Shown one piece after another: positions 1 through 7,578 of a stretch of 7,833 nt of DNA; position 1 is the first letter of the stretch, and the number at the start of each line of letters is the position of its first letter. The notes under the pieces are model-generated. The model saw only the letters and a list, made by a program, of their open reading frames with translations, searched no databases and was not told where the DNA came from. The stretch comes from Bacteroidota bacterium (lineage in GTDB: Bacteria; Bacteroidota; Bacteroidia; B-17B0; B-17BO): the NCBI GenBank assembly GCA_025356715.1, contig JANXRU010000342.1, positions 1 through 7,833 of the forward strand, written 5' to 3'. The position numbers and the translations under genes were made by a program.

Positions 1-977
1 GTTCCTGTTAAAGTTGCAACCGTAGTTGTGCAATTTAAACTAGCTGAGGTAACAGCAGTAACAACAGGGACTGTTGTATTTTGAGTAACTGCAACAGTCG
101 TAGAAGTTTTACAGCCATTAGCTGCGGTAACTGTCAAATTATAGGTGCCACCTAAAGTAGCCGTTGGTGTAGCGGTTAAGCTTCCTGAAGAAATTCCAGG
201 GCCTGTCCAAGAATATGTTCCTCCACCTGTTCCTGTTAAAGTTGCAACTGTAGTTGTGCAATTTAAACTTCCAGAGTTAACGGCAGTAACAACAGGGACT
301 GTTGTATTTTGAGTAACTGCAACAGTCGTAGAAGTTTTACAACCATTTGCAGTTGTTACTGTTAAATTATAAGTGCCACCTAAAGTAGCCGTTGGTGTTG
401 CGGTTAAGCTTCCTGAAGAAATTCCAGGGCCTGTCCAAGAATATGTTCCACCGCCTGTTCCTGTTAAAGTTGCAACCGTAGTTGTACAATTTAAACTAGC
501 TGAGGTAACAGCAGTAACTACTGGAACAGTCGTATTTTGAGTAACTGCAACAGTGGTGGAAGTTTTACAACCATTTGCAGTTGTTACTGTTAAGTTATAA
601 GTGCCGCCTAAAGTAACCGTTGGTGTTGCGGTTAAGCTTCCTGAAGAAATTCCAGGGCCCGTCCAAGAATAAGTTCCTCCACCTGTTCCTGTTAAAGTTG
701 CAACCGTAGTTGTACAATTTAAACTAGCTGAGGTAACAGCAGTAACTACTGGAACAGTAGTGTTTTGAGTAACTGCAACAGTCGTAGAAGTTTTACAACC
801 ATTTGCAGTTGTTACTGTTAAATTATAGGTGCCACCTAAAGTAGCCGTTGGTGTTGCTGTTAAGCTTCCTGAAGAAATTCCAGGGCCTGTCCAAGAATAT
901 GTTCCTCCACCTGTTCCTGTTAAAGTTGCAACTGTAGTTGTGCAATTTAAACTAGCTGAAGCAACAGCAGTAACTAC
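1..977 (-). repeat. 228-bp in-frame tandem repeat array (four full copies plus a partial)
   Basis: The landmark GTTCCTGTTAAA recurs on the plus strand at 1, 229, 457, 685 and 913, a period of exactly 228 bp (76 codons). Units in coding order are 977-750, 749-522, 521-294, 293-66 and a cut copy at 65-1. Each encodes a 76-residue beta-rich module that begins V-V-T-A-V, has a Y-S-W-T-G-P core, carries two cysteines (L-N-C and N-G-C-K, probably a disulfide pair) and ends Q-N-T-T-V-P. The copies differ at only a few residues (for example A-V-A-S, A-V-T-S or A-V-N-S-G near the start, and P-T-A-T or P-T-V-T in the middle). Most nucleotide differences are silent. The array probably continues beyond base 1. 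Confidence 0.95.
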
Positions 978-2468
978 TGGATTAGGATTTATAGTAATTG
1001 AAAAGTTTGATGCCGTTCCAATACAACCACTTTGAGAAGGAGTTATTGTAAAAATTCCGATTGTTTGTGCAGTAACTGTTGGAGCTGTGTATGAAGCAAT
1101 ATTAGTTGTCCCACTTGCAATTACACCGATAGCAGTATTACTATTATTCCATGTATAGGCTCCAGCAGCAGGCGTAGTTGTAAAATTAGTCGCACTTACA
1201 GTGCCTCCTGAGCAAACAGTTTTACTTGCAATGGCACTGATAACAGGCACCGCAGGTACAGAAAACGTATAGGTTCCATGAACAGGCAAGCAATCTGGAG
1301 AACCCTGAAAAGTATACGTAACGGTATACGTTTGCCCTCCTGGTAAAAAAGAAGGATCAACATAAGCATAACCCATATTAAAATCCACTATACCAACTGA
1401 TCCAGTAGCGGGGGCAATTGCATAGGTTCCAGTGCCAATACTCGTATTAGCAGGGGAGGTTAACGTAAAGCAACTTGCTGCAGCGCCAGTCCAAACTGTA
1501 GGTCCAGCGATAACAGAACCTGTCCAACAATTTTTCAAACTAACGGTAGTCGTTCCAATTGCTCCTGCTCCATTACAAAAAGTAAACGCATGAGTTTGAG
1601 CTGGATTCAAATAAGACCAATAAACTAATAAGTCATTACCTGCAGTTCCAATAGCGCCTCCAATTGTACTAGTGCAAGTAGGGCAATCAACACCCAATAA
1701 AGTACCTCCTTGATAAAGAGAAGCAGTACCATTTGTATTTAAATTATTTTGAAAAGGCGAATAAGAAACTTCAATACATGGCGTTAAAATGTCTGTAAAA
1801 GGATCGTTAAAAGGTAGATTTGGTGGATGTATATAAAAAGGCTCTGTACAATTTACGGTAGAACCATTTGGTAAATTAGCCCCACTACTTACAATTTCTC
1901 CAACACACGTAAAATTATCTGTTGGACATGTAATAGAACAATCAGTTCCTGGCCCACCAGTTTGCGTAATGGCAATAAAACCTGGAGTGCCTGGGGGAGT
2001 AAATCCTGTATAGTTAGTAATCATTACGATATAAAATAAACCTGCTGCTGGAGAATTAATGGTCATTGTTTCAGTGGATGAGGCACTAAAACTGCAATCT
2101 ACCGTATTTAGAGCGGTTAAATTATTACAATTATTAGGGCTAGCAAATGGCCCATAGGCTATAAAATCAACATCTAAACCACCACCAGTACCATTAGCAT
2201 TAACCGTTTGGCTTAAACTAAAAGTCATTATACCTGCAGCGGATGTTTTTAAATAAAACCAAGAGGGGTCTGGCCGAGAAAGTAAACATCCATAATTAGG
2301 GCCAACTTGCGCTGTACTTCCATTACTTACATTGGGATACACAAAGTTATTTCCAACTGCAGTACAAAACGGCGTTGCATCAGCACAAGTGTTTCCTTGT
2401 GCAACTAATTGTTTATTAATAAATAAAACAGAACTGAATAGGATTATTGTGAGTATATGTTTGATCAT
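1..2468 (-). CDS. Giant secreted repeat adhesin, 3' end outside window (partial)
   Basis: Reading leftward from ATG at 2468-2466, the frame stays open for 822 codons to the window edge, so the C-terminus is missing. Residues 1-24 form a signal peptide (MIKHILTIILFSSVLF, then LVAQ before the likely cut). Residues about 25-175 resemble the N-terminal beta domain common in large Bacteroidota surface proteins (N-T-C-A-D-A-T-P-F-C start, then W-F-Y-L, D-V-D-F-I-A-Y-G-P-F and Y-I-V-M-I-T-N-Y). Residues about 177-400 are a Cys-containing region. Residues 408-497 are a PKD-like domain (Y-T-W-N-N-S-N-T-A-I-G). From residue 498 there are tandem 76-residue Ig/PKD-like repeats. Such proteins usually end in a type IX secretion sorting or gliding-motility-associated C-terminal domain, but that part is not visible, so export by T9SS is inference. 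A likely role is adhesion or gliding at the cell surface. AAAGGA lies 3 nt before the ATG. The 128-aa gene ends 37 bp upstream on the same strand, suggesting co-transcription. Confidence 0.85.
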   Translation of the reverse strand, partial: MIKHILTIILFSSVLFINKQLVAQGNTCADATPFCTAVGNNFVYPNVSNGSTAQVGPNYGCLLSRPDPSWFYLKTSAAGIMTFSLSQTVNANGTGGGLDVDFIAYGPFASPNNCNNLTALNTVDCSFSASSTETMTINSPAAGLFYIVMITNYTGFTPPGTPGFIAITQTGGPGTDCSITCPTDNFTCVGEIVSSGANLPNGSTVNCTEPFYIHPPNLPFNDPFTDILTPCIEVSYSPFQNNLNTNGTASLYQGGTLLGVDCPTCTSTIGGAIGTAGNDLLVYWSYLNPAQTHAFTFCNGAGAIGTTTVSLKNCWTGSVIAGPTVWTGAAASCFTLTSPANTSIGTGTYAIAPATGSVGIVDFNMGYAYVDPSFLPGGQTYTVTYTFQGSPDCLPVHGTYTFSVPAVPVISAIASKTVCSGGTVSATNFTTTPAAGAYTWNNSNTAIGVIASGTTNIASYTAPTVTAQTIGIFTITPSQSGCIGTASNFSITINPNPVVTAVASASLNCTTTVATLTGTGGGTYSWTGPGISSGSLTATPTATLGGTYNLTVTTANGCKTSTTVAVTQNTTVPVVTAVTSASLNCTTTVATLTGTGGGTYSWTGPGISSGSLTATPTVTLGGTYNLTVTTANGCKTSTTVAVTQNTTVPVVTAVTSASLNCTTTVATLTGTGGGTYSWTGPGISSGSLTATPTATLGGTYNLTVTTANGCKTSTTVAVTQNTTVPVVTAVNSGSLNCTTTVATLTGTGGGTYSWTGPGISSGSLTATPTATLGGTYNLTVTAANGCKTSTTVAVTQNTTVPVVTAVTSASLNCTTTVATLTG

Positions 2469-2505
2469 TTTTCCTTTGCTTTAGAATTTTGGGTGTAATA
2501 AAAAA

Positions 2506-2892
2506 TTAAAATTTAGCCTTATAAGCTTCTTTAATAATATCCTTGTGATCTTTAAAGTACTTTTCTACTTTATTGTCGTACTCTACAAATGTCCATCCTT
2601 TCTGGTATTGAGGAAAGTCAGATGGTATTTCATTTAAAGTAATCATGTTTAAATATTCTTGTTGTTTACCCATATATTTATCGTTTTCATCTAACTGTCC
2701 TACATATTTAGTATCAACAGGAACTGAAGTTGCTTTCGACTGCCTCTTTCTTTCGATTATCTTTTGATGAGCTTTCATAGCAGCTTCTTTTAGAGCAGGG
2801 TTATTACCTGCAGGAGCAGAATTTGTTTGTGAAAAACCATAGTAGTTGAATCCTAGCATTAATGCTAATGAATAGAAAAATTTTGCTTTCAT
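2506..2892 (-). CDS. Small secreted protein of unknown function
   Basis: This 128-residue protein starts at ATG 2892-2890. I do not recognise its family. Residues 1-22 are a signal peptide (hydrophobic F-F-Y-S-L-A-L-M-L-G, then G-F-S-Q before the likely cut), so the mature protein of about 106 residues should be periplasmic or exported. There is no lipobox cysteine; the protein contains no cysteine at all. Residues about 32-53 look like a Lys/Arg-rich amphipathic helix (A-L-K-E-A-A-M-K-A-H-Q-K-I-I-E-R-K-R). The C-terminal half is aromatic and charged (I-P-S-D-F-P, G-W-T-F-V-E-Y-D, Y-F-K-D-H-K-D-I-I). No catalytic motif is visible. It lies immediately upstream of, and on the same strand as, the giant adhesin, so an accessory role for that protein is possible but purely contextual. 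The signal peptide and clean boundaries make a real gene likely. Confidence 0.8.
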   Translation of the reverse strand: MKAKFFYSLALMLGFNYYGFSQTNSAPAGNNPALKEAAMKAHQKIIERKRQSKATSVPVDTKYVGQLDENDKYMGKQQEYLNMITLNEIPSDFPQYQKGWTFVEYDNKVEKYFKDHKDIIKEAYKAKF

Positions 2893-3209
2893 GACTTAAT
2901 CATTTAGTATAATAAAAATAAGAGAATAAAAATAGTGAATAATTTCGCTCATAAACTGAAGTTAATGTTAATATCGTAATATAAATCACATATAAAACAC
3001 TCAACTCTTTCATTGAAGTTTTTTTTAAACATCACTTACTCAACAAATATAGCTGTTTACTAATTAAAATATAACTCTTACTCGATAAACACAAACAAAT
3101 GTTCCGAAACAAAAAACAAATAATTTAACAACAACTATATTGCTTTTTCATTTTTCTAAGCTTAATGAACTATACAAATGTTTTTTATTAGATTTAACGA
3201 AATTATTTT
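2893..3209. other. Divergent intergenic region, 317 bp, no gene
   Basis: This very AT-rich spacer lies between the leftward secreted-protein pair and the rightward flippase operon, and should hold promoters for both. I found no ORF or RNA gene. One match to the Bacteroidota -7 consensus TAnnTTTG occurs on the minus strand at 3051-3044 (TATATTTG), about 150 bp upstream of the 128-aa gene, but no TTG -33 element sits at the expected distance. On the plus strand only an imperfect TAGATTTA (3189-3196) precedes the flippase gene. Neither is strong enough to call a promoter. Confidence 0.6.
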
Positions 3210-4163
3210 GTGCAGCCTAAGATTAAAAAAATACTATTATTAGTTTTTAAATTACTGATTGGAGTAATTAGTTTTTGGGTAATCTATAATAAATTAAGTC
3301 ATATTCCAGAACTTAGGTCACACTTTATTCAGTGGCTATCAGACCCTAGTATGTATTTGATTTTGTTTTTTGTTATATTATTAATGCCTGTAAACTGGGG
3401 TATAGAAAGCTATAAATGGAAATTAGCCACTATCCAAATCGAATCTATCTCATATTTAACTTCTGTAAAAGCAGTATTAACAGGCGTTTGCATTGGAAAT
3501 ATTGCGCCAGGAAGAGCAATGGAGTTTTTGGCTAAAATTTATTATTTCCAACCAAAAAACAGACCAAGTGTAACTATTTTACACTTTATTAATGGTATGT
3601 TTCAAATGATTATCACCATCTCAATGGGCCTTTTGGCAGTTGCTTATAAACTCAATGGGAACAAACAATCAACAACTATCATTTATTTAGCATTAATTGT
3701 GGGACTTTTAATGGTTTTGTTTTTTTGTTGGGCCATTTTAAACGTCTCCTTTATTCAAAAAAAATTACAATTTATTAAATGGTTCAAGAACCTTGGTAAT
3801 ACTCATCATTTAATATTTAAGAAAAAATTAATTCTAACATTAATTTCGTTATCAATCATTAGATATGCTGTTTTTACAACACAATTTTATTTAATTTATC
3901 ATACATTAACACCTCAATCTATTCCATTAGAAGTATTTATGAGTGTAGCTGCCTATTTTATGATTACAAGTATTATACCCATGATTAGCTTTATAGAACC
4001 TGCAATTAGAGCCGCTATCGCTATTTTAGTTTTTAATTCAATATATGATAATGAAGGTACTGTTGTACTTTCATCTACATTAGTATGGATTGTTAATGTT
4101 GTTTTTCCAAGCATTATAGGTTATGGTATAATATTAAGAGAAAAAATAAATTTCAAATCTTAA
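3210..4163 (+). CDS. Flippase-like multi-TM membrane protein (LPG synthase TM-domain family)
   Basis: This 317-residue inner-membrane protein is almost entirely hydrophobic, with about eight predicted segments (roughly residues 8-26, 48-65, 85-103, 122-147, 155-180, 206-231, 241-276 and 284-309). The composition and the N-I-A-P-G-R-A-M-E-F motif (residues 97-106) fit the family related to the transmembrane half of MprF (lysylphosphatidylglycerol synthase TM region, AglD-like). Members are thought to flip lipids or support lipid-linked glycan assembly. There is no lysyl-transferase domain, so it should not make lysyl-PG by itself. The start is GTG at 3210: the frame has a TAA at 3195-3197 and no ATG between, and the next Met is residue 48, inside a membrane segment. 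It is the first gene of a unit with the glycosyltransferase (1-nt gap) and ABC permease. The substrate is unknown. Confidence 0.85.
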   Translation: MQPKIKKILLLVFKLLIGVISFWVIYNKLSHIPELRSHFIQWLSDPSMYLILFFVILLMPVNWGIESYKWKLATIQIESISYLTSVKAVLTGVCIGNIAPGRAMEFLAKIYYFQPKNRPSVTILHFINGMFQMIITISMGLLAVAYKLNGNKQSTTIIYLALIVGLLMVLFFCWAILNVSFIQKKLQFIKWFKNLGNTHHLIFKKKLILTLISLSIIRYAVFTTQFYLIYHTLTPQSIPLEVFMSVAAYFMITSIIPMISFIEPAIRAAIAILVFNSIYDNEGTVVLSSTLVWIVNVVFPSIIGYGIILREKINFKS

Positions 4164-4164
4164 A

Positions 4165-5298
4165 TTGGCATTTGAATTCTACATATTTGCGTTTATCACT
4201 ATTAGCTATGGCATTTTCACAACACTTGCCTTTATTGGATTTAATAAGCTCAAGAGAACATCAATAAACATTAAGAGTGTCTCGAATCCTGCTTTTATAT
4301 CAATCGTTTTATCCGCTAGGAATGAAGAAAAAACAATTGCACAATGTATACAACAATTCATTAAACAAAAATTCCCTATCGAAAATTTTGAAATTATTTT
4401 AATTGACGATGCTTCTGAAGATAACACGATTGCTATCGCAACGAACCTTTTAGAAAAGTCAACTATTTCTTATCAACTTATTAAAGAATCAAAACATCAG
4501 GGAAAGAAAAAAAATTTAACAAAGGCCATTTCCCTTTCAAAAGGAACCATTATAATAACAACTGATGCGGATGTAGTTTTTAGATTTGATAATTGGCTAA
4601 ATACAATTTCAAATTATTTTGAGAGTCAGAAGCCTTCAATGCTCATAATGCCCGTTGATTTTGAAACGGAATCAGGAGCTCTACCAACATTTCAAATTAT
4701 TGAAAACATAGCATTAACAGCCGTTACAGCTGGTTATAGCGGCATAAACAAACCATTTATGTGTAATGGCGCCAATTTAGCATTTACTAAATTAGCATAT
4801 GAACAAGCTGGGGGTTATCAATCTCACATAAACATCTCATCAGGCGAAGATGTCTTTTTATTGGAGGATATCAAAAAAATAAATCCAAGTAACATTCATT
4901 ACCTATTATCAAAGGCTTTAATTGTAAAAACTAAAGCGCAAACCACATATCAATCCTTCTTTAATCAGCGACTAAGATGGGCTTATAAAGCAAAGTACAA
5001 TTCCAATTTATTAAATTTAATAGCTGGTTTATTAATAATTATGGCTAATTTATTAATCCTATTACTTATAGTAGCTTTTTTAAACAAATCAGTCATATTA
5101 CCTTATTTGTCGATTTTTGTGCTATCAAAGTTTGTTTTTGATTTTTTGTTGCTATTTTTAGCTTCTGATTATTTAGGACGTTTAAACTATCTAATTTGGA
5201 TTATACCTTTTCAATTTGTGTATGGCATATATGCTTTTGGAGTAGGTGTTAGTTCATTATTTATAAAACCCTATTGGAAGAATAAAAAAATTAATTAA
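4165..5298 (+). CDS. Membrane-anchored family 2 glycosyltransferase
   Basis: This 377-residue protein should transfer a sugar from a nucleotide- or lipid-activated donor on the cytoplasmic face of the inner membrane. It has an N-terminal membrane segment (residues 3-25), then a GT-A fold catalytic domain with the expected motifs in order: S-A-R-N-E-E (50-55), D-D-A-S (81-84), the metal-binding D-A-D (134-136), N-G-A-N (201-204), G-E-D (227-229, the likely catalytic acid region) and Q-R-L-R-W (268-272). Three C-terminal membrane segments follow (about 282-306, 310-333 and 342-366). The Q-R-L-R-W motif and this topology match processive or lipid-acceptor GT2 enzymes; acceptor and product cannot be told. 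The start is TTG at 4165, 1 nt after the flippase stop. The frame is closed upstream by TAA at 4147, and the first internal Met is near residue 159, beyond the essential motifs. Confidence 0.9.
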   Translation: MAFEFYIFAFITISYGIFTTLAFIGFNKLKRTSINIKSVSNPAFISIVLSARNEEKTIAQCIQQFIKQKFPIENFEIILIDDASEDNTIAIATNLLEKSTISYQLIKESKHQGKKKNLTKAISLSKGTIIITTDADVVFRFDNWLNTISNYFESQKPSMLIMPVDFETESGALPTFQIIENIALTAVTAGYSGINKPFMCNGANLAFTKLAYEQAGGYQSHINISSGEDVFLLEDIKKINPSNIHYLLSKALIVKTKAQTTYQSFFNQRLRWAYKAKYNSNLLNLIAGLLIIMANLLILLLIVAFLNKSVILPYLSIFVLSKFVFDFLLLFLASDYLGRLNYLIWIIPFQFVYGIYAFGVGVSSLFIKPYWKNKKIN

Positions 5299-6564
5299 GT
5301 GTTTTTTAAAAAGAAAAAAAATATAGATCTATCATCCCAATCGCTTTCTAAGCAAACGTGGATTCGCTTTAAACGTGACAAACTAGCTATGTTTGGATTG
5401 TGTTTAATCTTTTTTGCAACTATTATTTCTATTTTAGGCTATTTAATTACTCCAGATTCATCGCCTTATGCTAATGATCAAAAACCTGAATTGCATATTA
5501 AAAAACCTGGCTTTACAGCTAAGATCCTTTTAATGAAAAAAAATGAGCCCGCTCATAGTACAAATATATTTAGGACTATGCTATTTGGAAAAATTAGTGA
5601 TTATGCAAACATTCCTTATTACAATTATTCGTTTAAAGGTTTTGATATTATTATCGAAGAATATACTGGTAATGAACCCAATAATAATGGGATAAAAACG
5701 GCTTACAACTTAGCTGACGTGGTTTATGATACAAATAACAATTACCCAATAAAAAATGATACGCTTACCAATAAAATAGAATTTTATCAATTAAGTACAG
5801 GCAGTAAATTAAAGATAAGTGTAACAGATTTACAAAAAGAAATTACAGCTTCGAACTTAATTTCTAAAACATTTATTTTAGGAACAGATCTTGCAGGGCG
5901 TGATTTATTAAGTCGATTAACAATTGGTACTCGTATATCTTTATCGGTAGGATTTATTTCTGTTATTATTTCTATAGTAATAGGGATTTTATTAGGAGCA
6001 ATGGCAGGATATTTTAGAGGGTGGTTTGATGATGCTATTATGTGGTTAATCAATGTTGTATGGTCTATTCCAACACTACTATTAGTAATAGCAATTACAT
6101 TAGTTTTAGGCAAAGGTATATTGCAAGTATTTATTGCGGTAGGATTAACCATGTGGGTTGATGTTGCGCGATTAATTCGAGGGCAAATATTAAGTATTCG
6201 TGAAAAAGAATTTGTTGAAGCTGGTCATGCTTTAGGTTTTAAAAACATGCGTATTATCTTGAAACATATTTTACCAAACGTAATGGGGCCTGTTATTGTA
6301 ATTGCAGCTTCAAATTTTGCAGCAGCAATTCTTACTGAAGCAGGGTTAAGTTTTTTAGGGATTGGGGCTCAACCACCTACACCATCTTGGGGAGAAATGA
6401 TAAATGCGCACCGCGGTTATGTTTTGGTTGACTCTGCCTACCTAGCCTTTGTTCCTGGTATAGCAATTATGATTTTGGTTCTCGCGTTTATGTTAGTAGG
6501 AAATGGGCTACGTGATGCGTTAGATTCTAAATCCGTTGATTCTAAACCCCTCTTAGGGCATTAA
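5299..6564 (+). CDS. OppC/DppC-type ABC transporter permease with large insertion
   Basis: This 421-residue inner-membrane permease belongs to the peptide/nickel import family. The N-terminus has the OppC_N signature (W-I-R-F-K-R-D-K-L-A-M-F-G, residues 21-33) and a first membrane segment at 31-51. Residues about 52-190 form a hydrophilic insertion that should lie outside the cytoplasm. The conserved core follows: G-T-D-L-A-G-R-D (195-202), membrane segments (about 213-238, 245-270, 272-290, 328-346 and 379-402), the EAA loop E-A-G-H-A-L-G with H-I-L-P-N (307-327) that contacts the ATPase, and L-S-F-L-G-I-G-A-Q-P-P (350-360). E. coli OppC and DppC are about 300 residues, so the insertion explains the extra length. 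The start is GTG at 5299, directly after the glycosyltransferase TAA and in the same frame; the only later Met (residue 31) would cut the signature. No OppB, ATPase or binding protein is in the window, so partners must be elsewhere and the substrate is unknown. Confidence 0.92.
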   Translation: MFFKKKKNIDLSSQSLSKQTWIRFKRDKLAMFGLCLIFFATIISILGYLITPDSSPYANDQKPELHIKKPGFTAKILLMKKNEPAHSTNIFRTMLFGKISDYANIPYYNYSFKGFDIIIEEYTGNEPNNNGIKTAYNLADVVYDTNNNYPIKNDTLTNKIEFYQLSTGSKLKISVTDLQKEITASNLISKTFILGTDLAGRDLLSRLTIGTRISLSVGFISVIISIVIGILLGAMAGYFRGWFDDAIMWLINVVWSIPTLLLVIAITLVLGKGILQVFIAVGLTMWVDVARLIRGQILSIREKEFVEAGHALGFKNMRIILKHILPNVMGPVIVIAASNFAAAILTEAGLSFLGIGAQPPTPSWGEMINAHRGYVLVDSAYLAFVPGIAIMILVLAFMLVGNGLRDALDSKSVDSKPLLGH

Positions 6565-6622
6565 TCTTTTTCTAAATAAAAAACCAGTACTGATTTAATC
6601 TAAAAAATTAAAGGCATTTTCA

Positions 6623-6635
6623 TAAGTTTAACTTA
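6623..6635. promoter_or_regulatory. Perfect inverted repeat upstream of the TPR gene (possible operator)
   Basis: TAAGTT-T-AACTTA is a perfect 6-bp inverted repeat around one central base, 19 nt before the TPR gene ATG. Its left half overlaps TAAGTTTA, one mismatch from the Bacteroidota -7 consensus TAnnTTTG, with no clear -33 TTG upstream. It could be an operator over a promoter or a chance palindrome in AT-rich DNA. No convincing terminator for the preceding operon is visible in the same 90-bp spacer. Confidence 0.25.
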
Positions 6636-6654
6636 AGTAAAAACAGAAAGAAAG

Positions 6655-7470
6655 ATGAATCCTATGTTTATAAAAAAAACTATTTTTTTAATAGTTCTAT
6701 TATTTTCAACAATCAATACCTATTCGCAATTAATTGAAGAGTATAGAGAGTGTGCAGTTGAAAGGTATAATCTGAAGGATTACCAAGGAGCCATCGATTT
6801 TTTCACTAGAGTCCTTGAAATTAATCCTAAAGATTCAATGACTTACTTTGATAGGGCTATGACTAAAGACTTCATTAAAGATTATAAAGCTGCTATAGCT
6901 GATTATACAAAAGGAATAGAGCTTGATTCAACCAGTGTTGATAATTATTTTTTAAGAGGGATTGCAAAAAATAATATTAAGGATTATAAGAGTGCTATTC
7001 AAGATTTTAACAAAACGGTACAGCTTGAAGCTAGTAATGCAGATGCCTATTATCATAGGGGTATTGCAAAGGTAGAGTTGCAATTATATAAAGATGCTAT
7101 TATTGATTATACATCAGCAATTGAAAAAAGAAACACTCATGCTGAGGCATATAGTAGCAGAGGATGGGCAAAACACCAATTACAAGAGTATAATGCTGCC
7201 TTAGTTGATTACAAAAAAGGGATTGAATATGATTCTACATATACTGATGTATACTATAATAGATGTAGAACAAAGTTGAAATTGAATGATAATGATGGAG
7301 CATTTAGCGATATTAATAAAGCAATCGAACTAAATCCAAACATTACTGATTACTATTATGTAAGAGCAAAACTTAAATTGAATATGAAGCAATATGACAG
7401 TGCTTGTGAGGATTATAGTACATATAGGTTAATAGGAGGCTCTCAAGAAATCACTTTGCAATGTAAGTAA
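6655..7470 (+). CDS. Secreted tetratricopeptide repeat (TPR) protein
   Basis: This 271-residue protein has a signal peptide at residues 1-25 (I-F-L-I-V-L-L-F-S-T-I, then T-Y-S-Q), so it is probably periplasmic. There is no lipobox Cys. The rest is about seven TPR units with a 34-residue step, at about residues 27-60, 61-94, 95-128, 129-162, 163-196, 197-230 and a final partial one. Typical positions are visible: Y-x-x-A-I-x-D-F/Y in each first helix turn, and L-N-P/L-D-S-like turns such as L-E-I-N-P-K-D and I-E-L-N-P-N. The C-terminal A-C-E-D-Y-S-T-Y-R-L-I-G-G ending with a last Cys is a style common in Bacteroidota TPR proteins. TPRs form a right-handed superhelix that binds proteins; the partner is unknown. 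I chose ATG 6655, preceded by purine-rich AGAAAGAAAG; ATG 6664 (Met4) is an equally possible start and keeps the signal peptide. It is separated from the permease by 90 bp, so it is probably its own transcript. Confidence 0.9.
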   Translation: MNPMFIKKTIFLIVLLFSTINTYSQLIEEYRECAVERYNLKDYQGAIDFFTRVLEINPKDSMTYFDRAMTKDFIKDYKAAIADYTKGIELDSTSVDNYFLRGIAKNNIKDYKSAIQDFNKTVQLEASNADAYYHRGIAKVELQLYKDAIIDYTSAIEKRNTHAEAYSSRGWAKHQLQEYNAALVDYKKGIEYDSTYTDVYYNRCRTKLKLNDNDGAFSDINKAIELNPNITDYYYVRAKLKLNMKQYDSACEDYSTYRLIGGSQEITLQCK

Positions 7471-7498
7471 CGGTCTAATTTACGTTTTACATATTTAC

Positions 7499-7518
7499 TT
7501 CAGTTTCTATTCAGACTT
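7499..7518 (+). repeat. 20-nt direct repeat, copy 1
   Basis: TTCAGTTTCTATTCAGACTT lies 29 nt after the TPR gene stop. A copy with a single mismatch ends the window 315 bp away. Each copy itself contains TTCAG twice. Confidence 0.7.
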
Positions 7519-7578
7519 TTTTTGTATTTATGTATTGTGAAAAAATGGATTATTTATACTATGCTAATCTTTTATGTA

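Noticed and set aside
1..977. CRISPR array
   Set aside because: The period is 228 bp, the entire unit is conserved with no unique spacers, and it is in frame with a coding sequence.
829..1035. 68-codon open frame on the plus strand
   Set aside because: It is the antisense shadow of the adhesin repeat; the same low-complexity V/P-rich translation arises from the repeat unit, and the minus-strand frame is the real one.
3011..3030. Possible rho-independent terminator (short arms before a T run)
   Set aside because: Only about four base pairs (AACT/AGTT) can pair before the T run, and no plus-strand gene ends there.
4206..4427. 73-codon open frame on the minus strand
   Set aside because: It lies wholly inside the glycosyltransferase catalytic domain, antisense, with no domain of its own.
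5787..6152. 121-codon open frame on the minus strand
   Set aside because: It is antisense to the conserved permease core and has no start context or recognisable motif.
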